Notes: generated from the letters alone by a model not told the origin. Positions 1 through 9,180 are shown, counted from the first letter of the stretch. The stretch is DNA of 15,067 bases from Allobrachymonas sp. (GCA_030529305.1 JAUMXD010000032.1:1-15067); one strand, 5' to 3'. Numbers and translations are program-made.

Positions 1-760
1 CCTTGCGCGTGGCTTCGCTGATGAAGGGCGATGGCGCTTCTTCAATGATTTTTTGGTGGCGACGCTGGATGGAGCACTCGCGCTCGTGCAGGTAGATGAC
101 GTTGCCGAAGGCATCGCCCAGCACCTGGATTTCGATGTGGCGTGGCTGCTCGACGAATTTTTCGATGAACACGCGTTCGTCGCCAAAGCTGTTGCGCGCC
201 TCGTTGCGGCAAGACTCGAAGCCCTCGGCCGCTTCTTTGTCGTTGAAGGCCACGCGCAGCCCCTTGCCACCGCCGCCCGCACTGGCCTTGATCATCACGG
301 GGTAGCCAATGTCTTTGGCAATGCTCACAGCCTGCTCGGCCGATTCGATCGGATCGTTGTAACCTGGAATGGTGTTGACCTTGGCTTGCAGCGCCAATTT
401 TTTGGAAGCGATCTTGTCGCCCATCGCCGCAATGGAGGCGTGCTTGGGGCCGATGAAGACAAGGCCCTCTTCCTCCACCCGCTTGGCAAAAGCCTCGTTC
501 TCGGCCAAAAAGCCGTAGCCGGGGTGAATGGCCTGCGCGCCGGTTTGCTTGGCTGCGGCAATGATCTTGTCGGCCACCAGATAAGACTCGCGCGAAGGCG
601 CCGGGCCCAGCAGCACAGCCTCGTCGGCCATTTGCACATGGCGCGCTTCGCTGTCAGCCTCGGAATACACCGCCACGGTGGCAATGCCCATTTTCTTGGC
701 TGTGGTGATGATGCGGCAGGCGATTTCGCCACGATTGGCGATCAAGATTTTCGTGAACAT
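1..760 (-). CDS. pccA: Propionyl-CoA carboxylase biotin carboxylase (alpha) subunit, N-terminal part
   Basis: The gene is cut by the left edge; 253 codons remain. The start ATG is at 760-758 and the protein begins [17 protein letters not shown]. Visible biotin carboxylase landmarks are the N-terminal fold signature ([12 protein letters not shown]), [10 protein letters not shown] at about 79-88, the ATP-grasp glycine loop GGGGKG at about 162-167 with Lys159 just before it, and [10 protein letters not shown] at about 228-237. The missing part would hold the rest of the ATP-grasp domain, the BT domain and the biotinyl domain. The subunit carboxylates its own biotin using ATP and bicarbonate, and PccB then passes the carboxyl group to propionyl-CoA. 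An acetyl-CoA or 3-methylcrotonyl-CoA carboxylase subunit has a similar N-terminus, but pccB, scpA and meaB alongside favour PCC. A modest GAAAGG Shine-Dalgarno lies upstream. The gene is separated from pccB by the DUF6615 insertion and by copies of its own 5' end. Confidence 0.93.
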   Translation of the reverse strand, partial: MFTKILIANRGEIACRIITTAKKMGIATVAVYSEADSEARHVQMADEAVLLGPAPSRESYLVADKIIAAAKQTGAQAIHPGYGFLAENEAFAKRVEEEGLVFIGPKHASIAAMGDKIASKKLALQAKVNTIPGYNDPIESAEQAVSIAKDIGYPVMIKASAGGGGKGLRVAFNDKEAAEGFESCRNEARNSFGDERVFIEKFVEQPRHIEIQVLGDAFGNVIYLHERECSIQRRHQKIIEEAPSPFISEATRK

Positions 761-774
761 ATGCAACGGCCCTT

Positions 775-888
775 TCAGCTAATTACTGGCATCGAAGCGG
801 CGAAATCACCTGCGCGCACTACGCGATCCAAGCGGTCTAGTGAGGCCGTGTTTTCGCCACAGTTCGCAATTAAGATTTTTTTAAACAT
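775..888 (-). pseudogene. Decayed second copy of the pccA 5' end; a 37-codon ORF
   Basis: The ORF reads MFKKILIANCGEN before diverging, against [13 protein letters not shown] in the real pccA. That is 10 of 13 residues and 30 of 39 bases identical. After codon 13 the similarity ends, and the frame continues without homology to a TGA at 777-775. The copied bases are AT-rich (TTTAAAAAAATCTTAATT), like the DUF6615 gene before it and unlike the GC-rich real pccA. This suggests it arrived with that gene from another organism's pccA. Its ATG overlaps the DUF6615 stop (ATGTTTAA, 8 bases shared), and it ends 14 bases before the pccA ATG. It could therefore still be translated and couple DUF6615 to pccA translation. 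A conserved protein product is unlikely. Confidence 0.7.
791..858. repeat. Inverted copies of pccA codons 11-17, with potential for alternative hairpins
   Basis: Plus-strand GGCGAAATCACCTGC (799-813) matches 14 of 15 bases of pccA codons 11-15, which lie on the minus strand at 716-730. The match continues past one extra base into CGCA. It also forms an imperfect inverted repeat with the decayed pccA copy: GGCGAAATCAC at 799-809 against GTGTTTTCGCC at 848-858, 10 of 11 paired. Nested CACTA/TAGTG arms lie at 817-821 and 838-842. In minus-strand RNA, segment 813-799 could pair with 858-848 or with 730-716, but not with both. The second pairing is 15 continuous pairs including one G-U, plus about 5 more after a bulged C, and it loops out the pccA ribosome binding site and start codon. 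The pairings are visible in the sequence; any regulatory role is inference. Confidence 0.6.
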
Positions 889-1687
889 TTCTATCACCCT
901 CCATGCGGAGATCAAAAATCATCAAACGCTTGTACTCTTCAGACTCAAGCTCAAACCATTTTGGCTTAGCACTTGAACTGGCAATCTGGATAATTTTATC
1001 TGGAACATTTTCAATATTAATAAAACATCTATAAAACTCATCCAAAATCATACCTACCAAATCAGAATCAACCCCTTGAAACCTAAAATTATCAAAACAT
1101 CCAAAAATTTTAGGGCAACAAAACAGAGATGACAGAGGAAACAACGGAACAGGAAAATTTTTAATACTTACACCCGATCGATAATACGTTGGAAAAAAAT
1201 AATTGTACAGCGCATTAGCAGAAGCTAAGTAAGCACCGCCTCTATCGATTCCTTTGCATACAGTATTCGGAGGAGAGTCATCGGTGTAAAACACATATAA
1301 AGGCAAAGCTGGAATATTAGGGTATAACCTCGGAGAAACGGAATCATTAATTAGCATCATCATCTGATACCCGTTTGTTCCACGCTTTCTCATTTCTCTA
1401 TTAATATTTTTTTGGGAGAGTTTCTTGGCTTGAATACGTAACCTTATTGCCCTAGAGGGGTACAAAATCCACCACTCCCAATCAGCACCAGTCAATTTAC
1501 CCTCAACATAGCGCGTAAAAGGAATATTTATGATGCGACTACTCGATTTTGATAACTCATACAAAAGCCAGTCTGTAATAGACTCCTCCTTCACCCGGTC
1601 ACATGACCCCATCCATTCTTTTATATAACCGCACTTTAACTGAGCTATCTTGCATATAGATCTAGGCATAAATATCAAGCTCCGCAT
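881..1687 (-). CDS. DUF6615 family protein, AT-rich gene inserted between pccB and pccA
   Basis: The product is 268 residues. I recognise the family from EESITDWLLYEL (34-45), GADWEWW (67-73), RIQAKKL (84-90) and PLYVFYT (129-135), by memory and not by search. Its function is not known. An acidic residue in EESITD, Asp69 and Gln86-x-Lys88 resemble a PD-(D/E)XK nuclease core with the QxK variant, so a nuclease or nucleic-acid role is possible but unproven. There is no signal peptide or clear membrane segment. The first ATG (1687-1685) overlaps the pccB stop as TAATG, which suggests translational coupling. An in-frame ATG at 1669-1667 (residue 7) has GGAG 10 bases upstream and may be the true start, giving 262 residues. 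Base composition is foreign: 19 of 60 G+C at 1141-1200, against 42 of 60 inside pccB at 2221-2280. It does not look like a propionate enzyme and was probably acquired horizontally. Confidence 0.75.
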   Translation of the reverse strand: MRSLIFMPRSICKIAQLKCGYIKEWMGSCDRVKEESITDWLLYELSKSSSRIINIPFTRYVEGKLTGADWEWWILYPSRAIRLRIQAKKLSQKNINREMRKRGTNGYQMMMLINDSVSPRLYPNIPALPLYVFYTDDSPPNTVCKGIDRGGAYLASANALYNYFFPTYYRSGVSIKNFPVPLFPLSSLFCCPKIFGCFDNFRFQGVDSDLVGMILDEFYRCFINIENVPDKIIQIASSSAKPKWFELESEEYKRLMIFDLRMEGDRNV

Positions 1688-3219
1688 TACAGTGGAATAT
1701 TGCCGTGCTTGCGCCAGGGGTTTTCCAGCTTCTTGTCTTTCAACATCGCCAAGCTGCGGCAGATGCGCTTGCGGGTTTCGTGCGGCTGAATCACGTCGTC
1801 GATAAAGCCGCGTGCGCCCGCCACAAAGGGGTTGGCAAAGCGTTCCTTGTATTCCGCCTCGCGCGCAGCGAGTTTTTCGGGGTTGTCTTTGTCCTGGCGG
1901 AAGATGATTTCCACCGCGCCCTTGGCGCCCATCACGGCAATTTCGGCATTGGGCCAAGCCAGGTTCACGTCGCCACGCAGGTGTTTGGAAGCCATCACGT
2001 CATACGCGCCGCCGTAAGCCTTGCGGGTGATGACGGTGATTTTGGGCACCGTGCATTCGGCATAGGCGTAGAGCAACTTCGCACCGTGCTTGATGATGCC
2101 GCCGTATTCCTGCGCCGTGCCGGGCATGAAGCCGGGCACGTCCACAAAGGTGATGACGGGGATGTTGAAGGCATCGCAAAAGCGCACGAAGCGCGCGGCC
2201 TTGATGCTGCTTTTGATGTCCAGGCAGCCCGCCAGCACCAGCGGCTGGTTGGCGACGATGCCCACCACGTTGCCGTCCATGCGCGCAAAGCCGATGACGA
2301 TGTTGGCGGCGTAGTCGGGCTGCAGTTCGAAGAACTCGGCATCGTCCACCGTTTTGACGATGAGTTCTTTCATGTCGTACGGCTTGTTGGGGTTGGCAGG
2401 CACGAGCGTATCCAGACTCATGTCGGCGCGGGTGGCCGGGTCTTGCGTGGGGCGATACGGTGCTTTTTCGCGGTTGTTGGCCGGGATGTAGTTGAACAGG
2501 CGGCGCAGCATCAGCAGGGCTTCCACATCGTTCTCGAAAGCCAAGTCGGCCACGCCGCTCTTGGTGGAGTGGGTGATGGCGCCGCCCAGCTCTTGCGCCG
2601 TCACAGTTTCGTGCGTCACGGTCTTGACCACTTCTGGGCCGGTGACGAACATGTAAGAGCTGTCTTTGACCATGAAGATGAAATCGGTCATGGCTGGTGA
2701 ATACACCGCGCCGCCCGCGCAGGGCCCCATGATCATGCTGATTTGCGGAATCACGCCGCTGGCCATGACGTTGCGCTGGAACACTTCGGCATAGCCTGCG
2801 AGAGAGGCCACCCCTTCCTGAATGCGCGCGCCGCCCGAATCGTTCAAGCCGATCACGGGCGCACCGGCTTTCATGGCCTGATCCATGAGCTTGCAGATTT
2901 TTTCGGCATGCGCTTCAGACAAGGCCCCGCCAAACACGGTGAAATCCTGGCTGAAGACGAAGACCAGCCGCCCGTTGATGGTGCCGTAGCCGGTCACTAC
3001 GCCGTCGCCGGGAATGTGCTTGTCGGCCATGCCGAAATCGGTGCAGCGGTGCTCAACGAACATGTCCCACTCTTCAAAGCTGCCACCATCGAGCAAGATG
3101 TCGATGCGTTCGCGGGCTGTGAGGCGGCCCTTGGCGTGCTGCGCGTCGATGCGCTTTTGGCCACCGCCCAGGCGGGCAGCGGCGCGTTTCTGTTCGAGTT
3201 GTTCAATGATGTGCTTCAT
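1687..3219 (-). CDS. pccB: Propionyl-CoA carboxylase carboxyltransferase (beta) subunit
   Basis: The 510-residue product is the usual full length for PccB/AccD5-type carboxyltransferases. It transfers the carboxyl group from carboxybiotin on PccA to propionyl-CoA, giving methylmalonyl-CoA in the cytoplasm. The N-terminal crotonase-like half carries GGARIQEG at 129-136 and [15 protein letters not shown] at 166-180. The C-terminal half carries [21 protein letters not shown] (about 359-379) and AYGGAYDVM at 401-409. The Asp in GGAYDVM (407) is at the position known in actinobacterial homologues to influence acyl-CoA choice. The start ATG (3219-3217) has only a weak GAAAGA upstream. The stop codon shares a base with the first ATG of the DUF6615 gene. 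No frameshift or missing motif was seen. Confidence 0.96.
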   Translation of the reverse strand: MKHIIEQLEQKRAAARLGGGQKRIDAQHAKGRLTARERIDILLDGGSFEEWDMFVEHRCTDFGMADKHIPGDGVVTGYGTINGRLVFVFSQDFTVFGGALSEAHAEKICKLMDQAMKAGAPVIGLNDSGGARIQEGVASLAGYAEVFQRNVMASGVIPQISMIMGPCAGGAVYSPAMTDFIFMVKDSSYMFVTGPEVVKTVTHETVTAQELGGAITHSTKSGVADLAFENDVEALLMLRRLFNYIPANNREKAPYRPTQDPATRADMSLDTLVPANPNKPYDMKELIVKTVDDAEFFELQPDYAANIVIGFARMDGNVVGIVANQPLVLAGCLDIKSSIKAARFVRFCDAFNIPVITFVDVPGFMPGTAQEYGGIIKHGAKLLYAYAECTVPKITVITRKAYGGAYDVMASKHLRGDVNLAWPNAEIAVMGAKGAVEIIFRQDKDNPEKLAAREAEYKERFANPFVAGARGFIDDVIQPHETRKRICRSLAMLKDKKLENPWRKHGNIPL

Positions 3220-3239
3220 GGTCTTTCAGGTCGGTGAAT

Positions 3240-3256
3240 GCATGCGCAAAGCATGC
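3240..3256. repeat. Small GCATGC hairpin between meaB and pccB
   Basis: Arms GCATGC at 3240-3245 and 3251-3256 enclose a 5-base loop, about 20 bases before the pccB start. There is no T-tract, so it is not a terminator. It could be an mRNA-processing or folding element in the 73-base gap, or chance. Confidence 0.35.
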
Positions 3257-3292
3257 GGGGGTTGGTAGATGGCGTGAATCGATGGCGGCCAA

Positions 3293-4426
3293 TCAAAGGG
3301 CTGGGGGTGCTTTCTGACTGGCTGGTTGGGACACTTGCGAGGCAGAGGCCGCCGCTTGCGCGCAAGCCGCTGCAGGAGCGGCAGCGGTAGCAGCGGCCTG
3401 CACCGCCGCCCCATCGCCCATGCCAAAACGCTGCAGCAATTGGCGTGCGGCAGTGGAGGCCGCCAGCTGCCCCTGCTGCACCCGGCTTTGCAAATCGGGC
3501 AGCAGCTGGCGCACCTGCGCGTGCGAGCGAAAGGCCTGGCGCAGGCCCGCATCAATGCGTTCCCACATCCAGGCCAGTGACTGTTGCTGGCGGCGCGCGG
3601 CCAGGCGGCCATTGGCCTGCTGCATCTGCCGGTACTGGCACACGGCCTGCCAGAAAGCATCCAGCCCCTCGCCCTTCAAACCGCTGATTTGCAGCACCTG
3701 CGGCTGCCAAACCGTTTCTTCGTGCGCGTTGCGGTGCGGGTTGCCGTGCATGCCGAGCAGGCGCAGGGCCGAATGGATTTGCGCGCGCGCGCGCGCCGCA
3801 GCCGCCGTATCCAGATCGGCCTTGTTGATCACAACCAGGTCGGCCAGTTCCATCACGCCTTTTTTGATGGCCTGCAAATCATCGCCCGCGTTGGGCAATT
3901 GCAGCAGAACGAACAAATCGGCCATGCCGTGCACGGCGGTTTCGCTCTGGCCCACGCCCACGGTTTCAATCAGCACCACGTCGTAACCGGCGGCCTCGCA
4001 AATCAGCATGGCCTCGCGCGTTTTGTCGGCCACGCCGCCCAGCGCGCCGCCGCTGGGCGTGGGACGGATGTAGGCGGCTTCTTCGGTGGACAAACGCTCC
4101 ATGCGCGTTTTGTCGCCCAGGATGGAGCCGCCCGATACGGTGGAGGATGGATCGACCGCCAGCACCGCCACGCGGTGGCCCTGGCCAATCAGATACAGGC
4201 CCAGCGATTCGATGAAAGTGCTTTTGCCCACGCCCGGCACGCCGCTGATGCCGATGCGCAGCGACTGCCCCGTGTGCGGTAACAAGGCAGTGAGCAATTC
4301 GTCGCCCTGTGCGCGGTGGTCGGCCCGGGTGGATTCAAGCAAGGTGATGGCCTTGGCCATGGCGCGGCGCTTGCGCACGGTGTTGCCGTGCACGATGTCG
4401 TGCTGCAGATCCATCGCTTCAGCCAT
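3293..4426 (-). CDS. meaB: Methylmalonyl-CoA mutase-associated GTPase MeaB (ArgK family)
   Basis: This G3E-family P-loop GTPase gates cobalamin loading and protects methylmalonyl-CoA mutase. With the start chosen here it has 377 residues. Walker A GVPGVGKST is at about 62-70, the VDPSS segment at about 92-96, the switch and Mg-binding ETVGVGQ at 154-160, and the base-specificity NKAD at 201-204. The reading frame extends 7 codons further, to an ATG at 4447. I place the start at 4426-4424 because AAGGAG sits 6 bases before that ATG and the protein then begins MAEAMDLQ. The last 35-40 residues form an Ala/Gln/Ser-rich tail beyond the normal C-terminal helical arm, probably disordered. It lies 125 bases after scpA and 73 bases before pccB, in the same operon. 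Confidence 0.95.
   Translation of the reverse strand: MAEAMDLQHDIVHGNTVRKRRAMAKAITLLESTRADHRAQGDELLTALLPHTGQSLRIGISGVPGVGKSTFIESLGLYLIGQGHRVAVLAVDPSSTVSGGSILGDKTRMERLSTEEAAYIRPTPSGGALGGVADKTREAMLICEAAGYDVVLIETVGVGQSETAVHGMADLFVLLQLPNAGDDLQAIKKGVMELADLVVINKADLDTAAAARARAQIHSALRLLGMHGNPHRNAHEETVWQPQVLQISGLKGEGLDAFWQAVCQYRQMQQANGRLAARRQQQSLAWMWERIDAGLRQAFRSHAQVRQLLPDLQSRVQQGQLAASTAARQLLQRFGMGDGAAVQAAATAAAPAAACAQAAASASQVSQPASQKAPPAL
3781..3794. repeat. (GC)7 dinucleotide run inside meaB
   Basis: Fourteen bases of alternating GC encode an Arg-Ala stretch of MeaB. This is a simple-sequence tract that could slip or adopt Z-DNA. It falls in an ordinary coding frame, so it is probably a by-product of high G+C. 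Confidence 0.5.
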
Positions 4427-4432
4427 GCCGCA

Positions 4433-4438
4433 CTCCTT
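4433..4438 (-). promoter_or_regulatory. Shine-Dalgarno AAGGAG of meaB
   Basis: AAGGAG is followed by the 6-base spacer TGCGGC and the ATG at 4426-4424. This decides the start in favour of that ATG over the in-frame one at 4447. Confidence 0.8.
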
Positions 4439-4480
4439 GCGCAGCAAATGGCTGCAAGCCGCACGCTTGAACAGAGACTG

Positions 4481-4502
4481 GTTTCATCGCCACTGTTTCA
4501 TC
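4481..4502. repeat. Short direct repeat GTTTCATC x2 in the scpA-meaB gap
   Basis: GTTTCATC occurs at 4481-4488 and 4495-4502, 14 bases apart, in the 125-base gap between scpA and meaB. The gap holds no gene and no hairpin with a T-tract. Significance unknown. Confidence 0.3.
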
Positions 4503-4551
4503 ACCGCTTACGAAACGAACCGAGCCGAAAGCACAGCTTGGCATGCGCCGA

Positions 4552-6732
<2,181 letters not shown>

Positions 6733-6815
6733 GTCGTAAGGGTCTTTCTGACAACAACGGCTTGTTGATTGATGCGCAGATGCGAACAGATGACGCAAAC
6801 AGCCTTTAAAAAAGC

Positions 6816-6871
6816 ATTATCAAGCGATTTTTTCGGCGTATTTCACCAAATTGCCACGCAAATGCCAAATT
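6816..6871 (-). promoter_or_regulatory. Candidate promoter and operator region of the scpA-pcc operon
   Basis: The 153-base gap before scpA is AT-rich compared with its flanks. A GATAAT hexamer (complement of 6816-6821) could be a -10 box, but there is no convincing -35. Upstream of it AATTTGG is repeated with a 19-base period (complements of 6846-6852 and 6865-6871), a spacing that could fit a dimeric activator. No terminator hairpin is visible after the preceding ankyrin gene, so read-through is possible. Confidence 0.3.
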
Positions 6872-6885
6872 CAGGGTTTACCTTC

Positions 6886-8583
6886 TCAGGGTTTTCCTGA
6901 AAGAAGCTGCGTCACACGCTCGTGCCCGCCCAAGCGGGCGTAATCAGCGGCATCGCGGCCAGCGGCATCCGTCAAGGCGGCATCGGCCCCGTGCCGCAAC
7001 AAATACCGCACCACGGCCAAATGCCCCTTGCCCGCCGCCCGCATCAGGGCTGTGCGGCCTGCCGCATCTCGGGCATTGATGGCCGCGCCAACTTGCAAAG
7101 CCCGCTGCACGCCTGCGACATCGCCCCGGCTGGCGGATGCGAACAGAGCTGCTTGTGGGGCGGCCGCATCCTTTGCTGCTGGCGAGGCCAGAGGCCCCCG
7201 TTTGGATTGAGCTGATACATGTGGTGCAGCTATATGCGGCACGGCTGACGGCATGGCTTCTTGTTTCACTTCTGGCGCCAGCTCTTGCGCCTGGGCAGGC
7301 GCAGACGGCGAGCGCCGTGCCAACAAGCGCTCATTTAAAAGATCACTGGCTGCTGGGGGCGCAAGCTGTACCGACTCCGCCAATGGCCCTCTGCCCTGCA
7401 CGCGCGGCTGTACGGCTGCAACAGATTCTGTAGTTGCTTGCGGAGCAGCAGATTTCAGACGCCCTTTTGTCGCCAGCGGCGCGTTATCCAGTGGGAAAGG
7501 CGATGCGGCCTGCTGCTCCTCGGCGGGTCTGCCCGCTTGCCTGCTGGGCGCTTGATCGAACCTTGAATCCCCCACCGCCCTATCGGCTGCTGATCGGCTG
7601 GACACACCACGCACAGCCGACATGGCTGCAGCTGCTTCTGCATGTTCTGCTCGATGGGGCTGAGTGGATGGCTGCGGCGCTTGCATAGCCGATGACTGCG
7701 AGGGAGCAGCATGCGGCTGGCTAGTGGGCTTGCTCTGTTGGGTTTGTTGCTGCGCTTTGGATTGTGCTTGTTTATGCAAAGGCTTGCCTTTGGCTGCTGT
7801 GTGCGGCGCAGGTGCTGCAGCTGGTCGCGCCACGGGTAGCGGCGCGTCTGCTACCTCGTTGGCTGGCGCTGTGGCTGCTGCAACAGCGGGTGCATCCGTT
7901 GCCCCTACTGCATTGGCAGCAACGGCCTGCTCGGTGCGCGGCATGGGCGATGGGGTTGAGGCATCTGCTGCTGTTGAATCTGTACGTGCAGCGGCAGCAG
8001 CTTCGGCCTGTGGCTGTGCAGACGTGGCGGCAGGCTGGGTGGCCGCTTGTTGCTGATAAGGCGCGGGCGGCAGGGTTTGCGCCAGTTCGGCATAGCCTTC
8101 TGTGTGGGGCAAAAAGCGCGAAGCCAGCAAGCCCACCAGCCCGACCGCGGCCAAACTGCCAAAGGCGCGCATGGCTCGGATTTTCCAACGCGCATCGTTG
8201 GCGGCTTCTGCCCGTTTGTTGGCAGGCAATTTCACCGCCACGCCAACGGTTGAAGATGCATTCAACGCCGCCGCAGTGCGATCACCGCGCGCTGCATCTG
8301 ATGCATCAGTGCTCGCCGATAGCGCATCGGCTTGAGGCTTTTCCACATCCGCACCAAGCGTTGGCGTTGGCATGGCCTGTTTTGCCTCGTGCTCAATCGC
8401 CGCCACATTTTGCGCTGCTGCAGCCAGCACTGCCGCACGCACGGCGGAATTAGGCTGCGCTCCAGCCAGCTCATCAAAGGCCTGGGCTTGCTGATACAGG
8501 CGCACCAAGTCATCGGCTTGCTCAGGCCACGGCATCGCTGGCTTGGGCTGTTGGCCAGGGGGCAGATGGCGCTGATTCGTCAT
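6886..8583 (-). CDS. Single-pass membrane protein with C-terminal ankyrin repeats, possible anti-sigma partner
   Basis: The product is 565 residues. The first 140 contain no Cys, so there is no ZAS zinc motif as in many anti-sigma factors. One hydrophobic segment at about 141-158 follows the basic stretch RWKIRAMRA, predicting N-in/C-out topology. A Gln/Ala/Pro/Ser-rich low-complexity linker runs from about 170 to 475. Two to three ankyrin repeats follow at about 479-565 (NARDAAGRTALMRAAGKGH, then VVRYLLRHGADAALTDAAGR). I saw no cysteine anywhere, which suits an oxidising periplasm. Its ATG overlaps the stop of the ECF sigma gene (ATGA, 4 bases), so the two are translationally coupled. By position and topology it may restrain or sense for the sigma factor. 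That is inference; the sequence shows only the ankyrin and membrane features. Confidence 0.8.
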   Translation of the reverse strand: MTNQRHLPPGQQPKPAMPWPEQADDLVRLYQQAQAFDELAGAQPNSAVRAAVLAAAAQNVAAIEHEAKQAMPTPTLGADVEKPQADALSASTDASDAARGDRTAAALNASSTVGVAVKLPANKRAEAANDARWKIRAMRAFGSLAAVGLVGLLASRFLPHTEGYAELAQTLPPAPYQQQAATQPAATSAQPQAEAAAAARTDSTAADASTPSPMPRTEQAVAANAVGATDAPAVAAATAPANEVADAPLPVARPAAAPAPHTAAKGKPLHKQAQSKAQQQTQQSKPTSQPHAAPSQSSAMQAPQPSTQPHRAEHAEAAAAMSAVRGVSSRSAADRAVGDSRFDQAPSRQAGRPAEEQQAASPFPLDNAPLATKGRLKSAAPQATTESVAAVQPRVQGRGPLAESVQLAPPAASDLLNERLLARRSPSAPAQAQELAPEVKQEAMPSAVPHIAAPHVSAQSKRGPLASPAAKDAAAPQAALFASASRGDVAGVQRALQVGAAINARDAAGRTALMRAAGKGHLAVVRYLLRHGADAALTDAAGRDAADYARLGGHERVTQLLSGKP

Positions 8584-9152
8584 GCCATGCCCTCCAGCTG
8601 TTGGCGCAAGGCCGCACGGGCATAGCGCAAGCGGCTTTTGGCCGTTTCCAGCCCCACGCAGGTGACTTGGGCAATTTCGGCCACGCTCAGGCCCGCTTCG
8701 GCTTGCAGCACAAAGGCTTCGCGCTGCGGCAGGGGCAAGGCATCAAGCGCGGCCAATAGTTGCTGCGCCTGTTCGCGCGTTTCGATCTGGCGCAAAGGCC
8801 CGTAGCCCGATGGCGCGCCCAGCGTATCAGCCAGGGTTTGACCCGCGTCGTCTGGCGCATCCAGACTGGCATGGTCTTTGCGCGTGCGGCAGTAGTCGAT
8901 CATGCGGTTGTGCGCCAGGGTGAAAAGCCAGGTGCTCAAGCGCGCGCGCGCTTCATAGCGCGCGGCCTGCCCCACCACGGCCAGCCACACATCCTGCAGC
9001 AAATCGTCGGCCACGGCGCGATTGCCCACGTGGCGATACAGATAACGCCACAGGCGCGGCGCGTGCCGGTCGTACAAAGTGGCAAAAGCCGCCACATCGC
9101 CTTGCGCATAGGCTTGCATCAATTCCTCGTCTGGGCGGGCGGCGGGCTGCAT
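8580..9152 (-). CDS. ECF-type RNA polymerase sigma factor
   Basis: The product is 190 residues from the ATG at 9152-9150 (MQPAARPDEELMQAYAQG). Region 2 spans about 15-85, with the core-binding and -10 recognition segment DDLLQDVWLAVV (49-60) and LSTWLFTLAHNRMIDYCR (72-89). Region 4 is a helix-turn-helix at about 152-180 (LSVAEIAQVTCVGLETAKSR). It lacks regions 1 and 3, as ECF sigmas do. The frame stays open far upstream, but that extension overlaps the exported-protein gene and looks unlike coding sequence. The chosen start matches the usual ECF N-terminus, although its ribosome binding site is poor. A perfect dyad lies 11 bases before the ATG. The gene is followed with ATGA overlap by the ankyrin membrane protein and preceded by an exported protein, a layout typical of sigma/anti-sigma/target modules. 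Confidence 0.9.
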   Translation of the reverse strand: MQPAARPDEELMQAYAQGDVAAFATLYDRHAPRLWRYLYRHVGNRAVADDLLQDVWLAVVGQAARYEARARLSTWLFTLAHNRMIDYCRTRKDHASLDAPDDAGQTLADTLGAPSGYGPLRQIETREQAQQLLAALDALPLPQREAFVLQAEAGLSVAEIAQVTCVGLETAKSRLRYARAALRQQLEGMA

Positions 9153-9162
9153 GCGGGCATTA

Positions 9163-9180
9163 TGCCGATCCTGATCGGCA
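9163..9180. repeat. 18-bp perfect dyad before the sigma factor gene
   Basis: TGCCGATC CT GATCGGCA has 8-base perfect arms and a 2-base centre. It lies in the 154-base gap between the exported-protein stop and the sigma start. The short centre suits a protein-binding operator better than an RNA hairpin. It lies where a ribosome binding site would be expected, so occupation or folding could affect sigma translation or transcription. Confidence 0.55.

Noticed and set aside
775..888. Integron attC site as the origin of the DUF6615 insertion
   Set aside because: The imperfect inverted repeat after the gene prompted this idea, but the RYYYAAC and GTTRRRY core sites are absent and the arms are explained as pccA copies.
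53..976. Plus-strand open frame across pccA, the relic region and the end of DUF6615
   Set aside because: It spans three unrelated sequence types and is antisense to pccA; its continuity across the insertion is accidental.
881..1687. Insertion sequence or phage origin for the DUF6615 segment
   Set aside because: No transposase, integrase, terminal inverted repeats or target-site duplication was seen; the pccA relic points to homologous recombination instead.
1688..1957. Upstream extension of the DUF6615 frame into pccB
   Set aside because: It is an out-of-frame reading of the conserved pccB 3' end; the base composition and family similarity begin only after the pccB stop.
1705..2700. Plus-strand open frame opposite pccB
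   Set aside because: Antisense shadow of a conserved gene, with Val/His/Ala-rich translation and no motif.
8938..8953. 16-base palindrome AAG(CG)5CTT inside the sigma gene
   Set aside because: It follows from Arg/Ala codons in a GC-rich gene (ARAR in the protein); no reason to assign a function.
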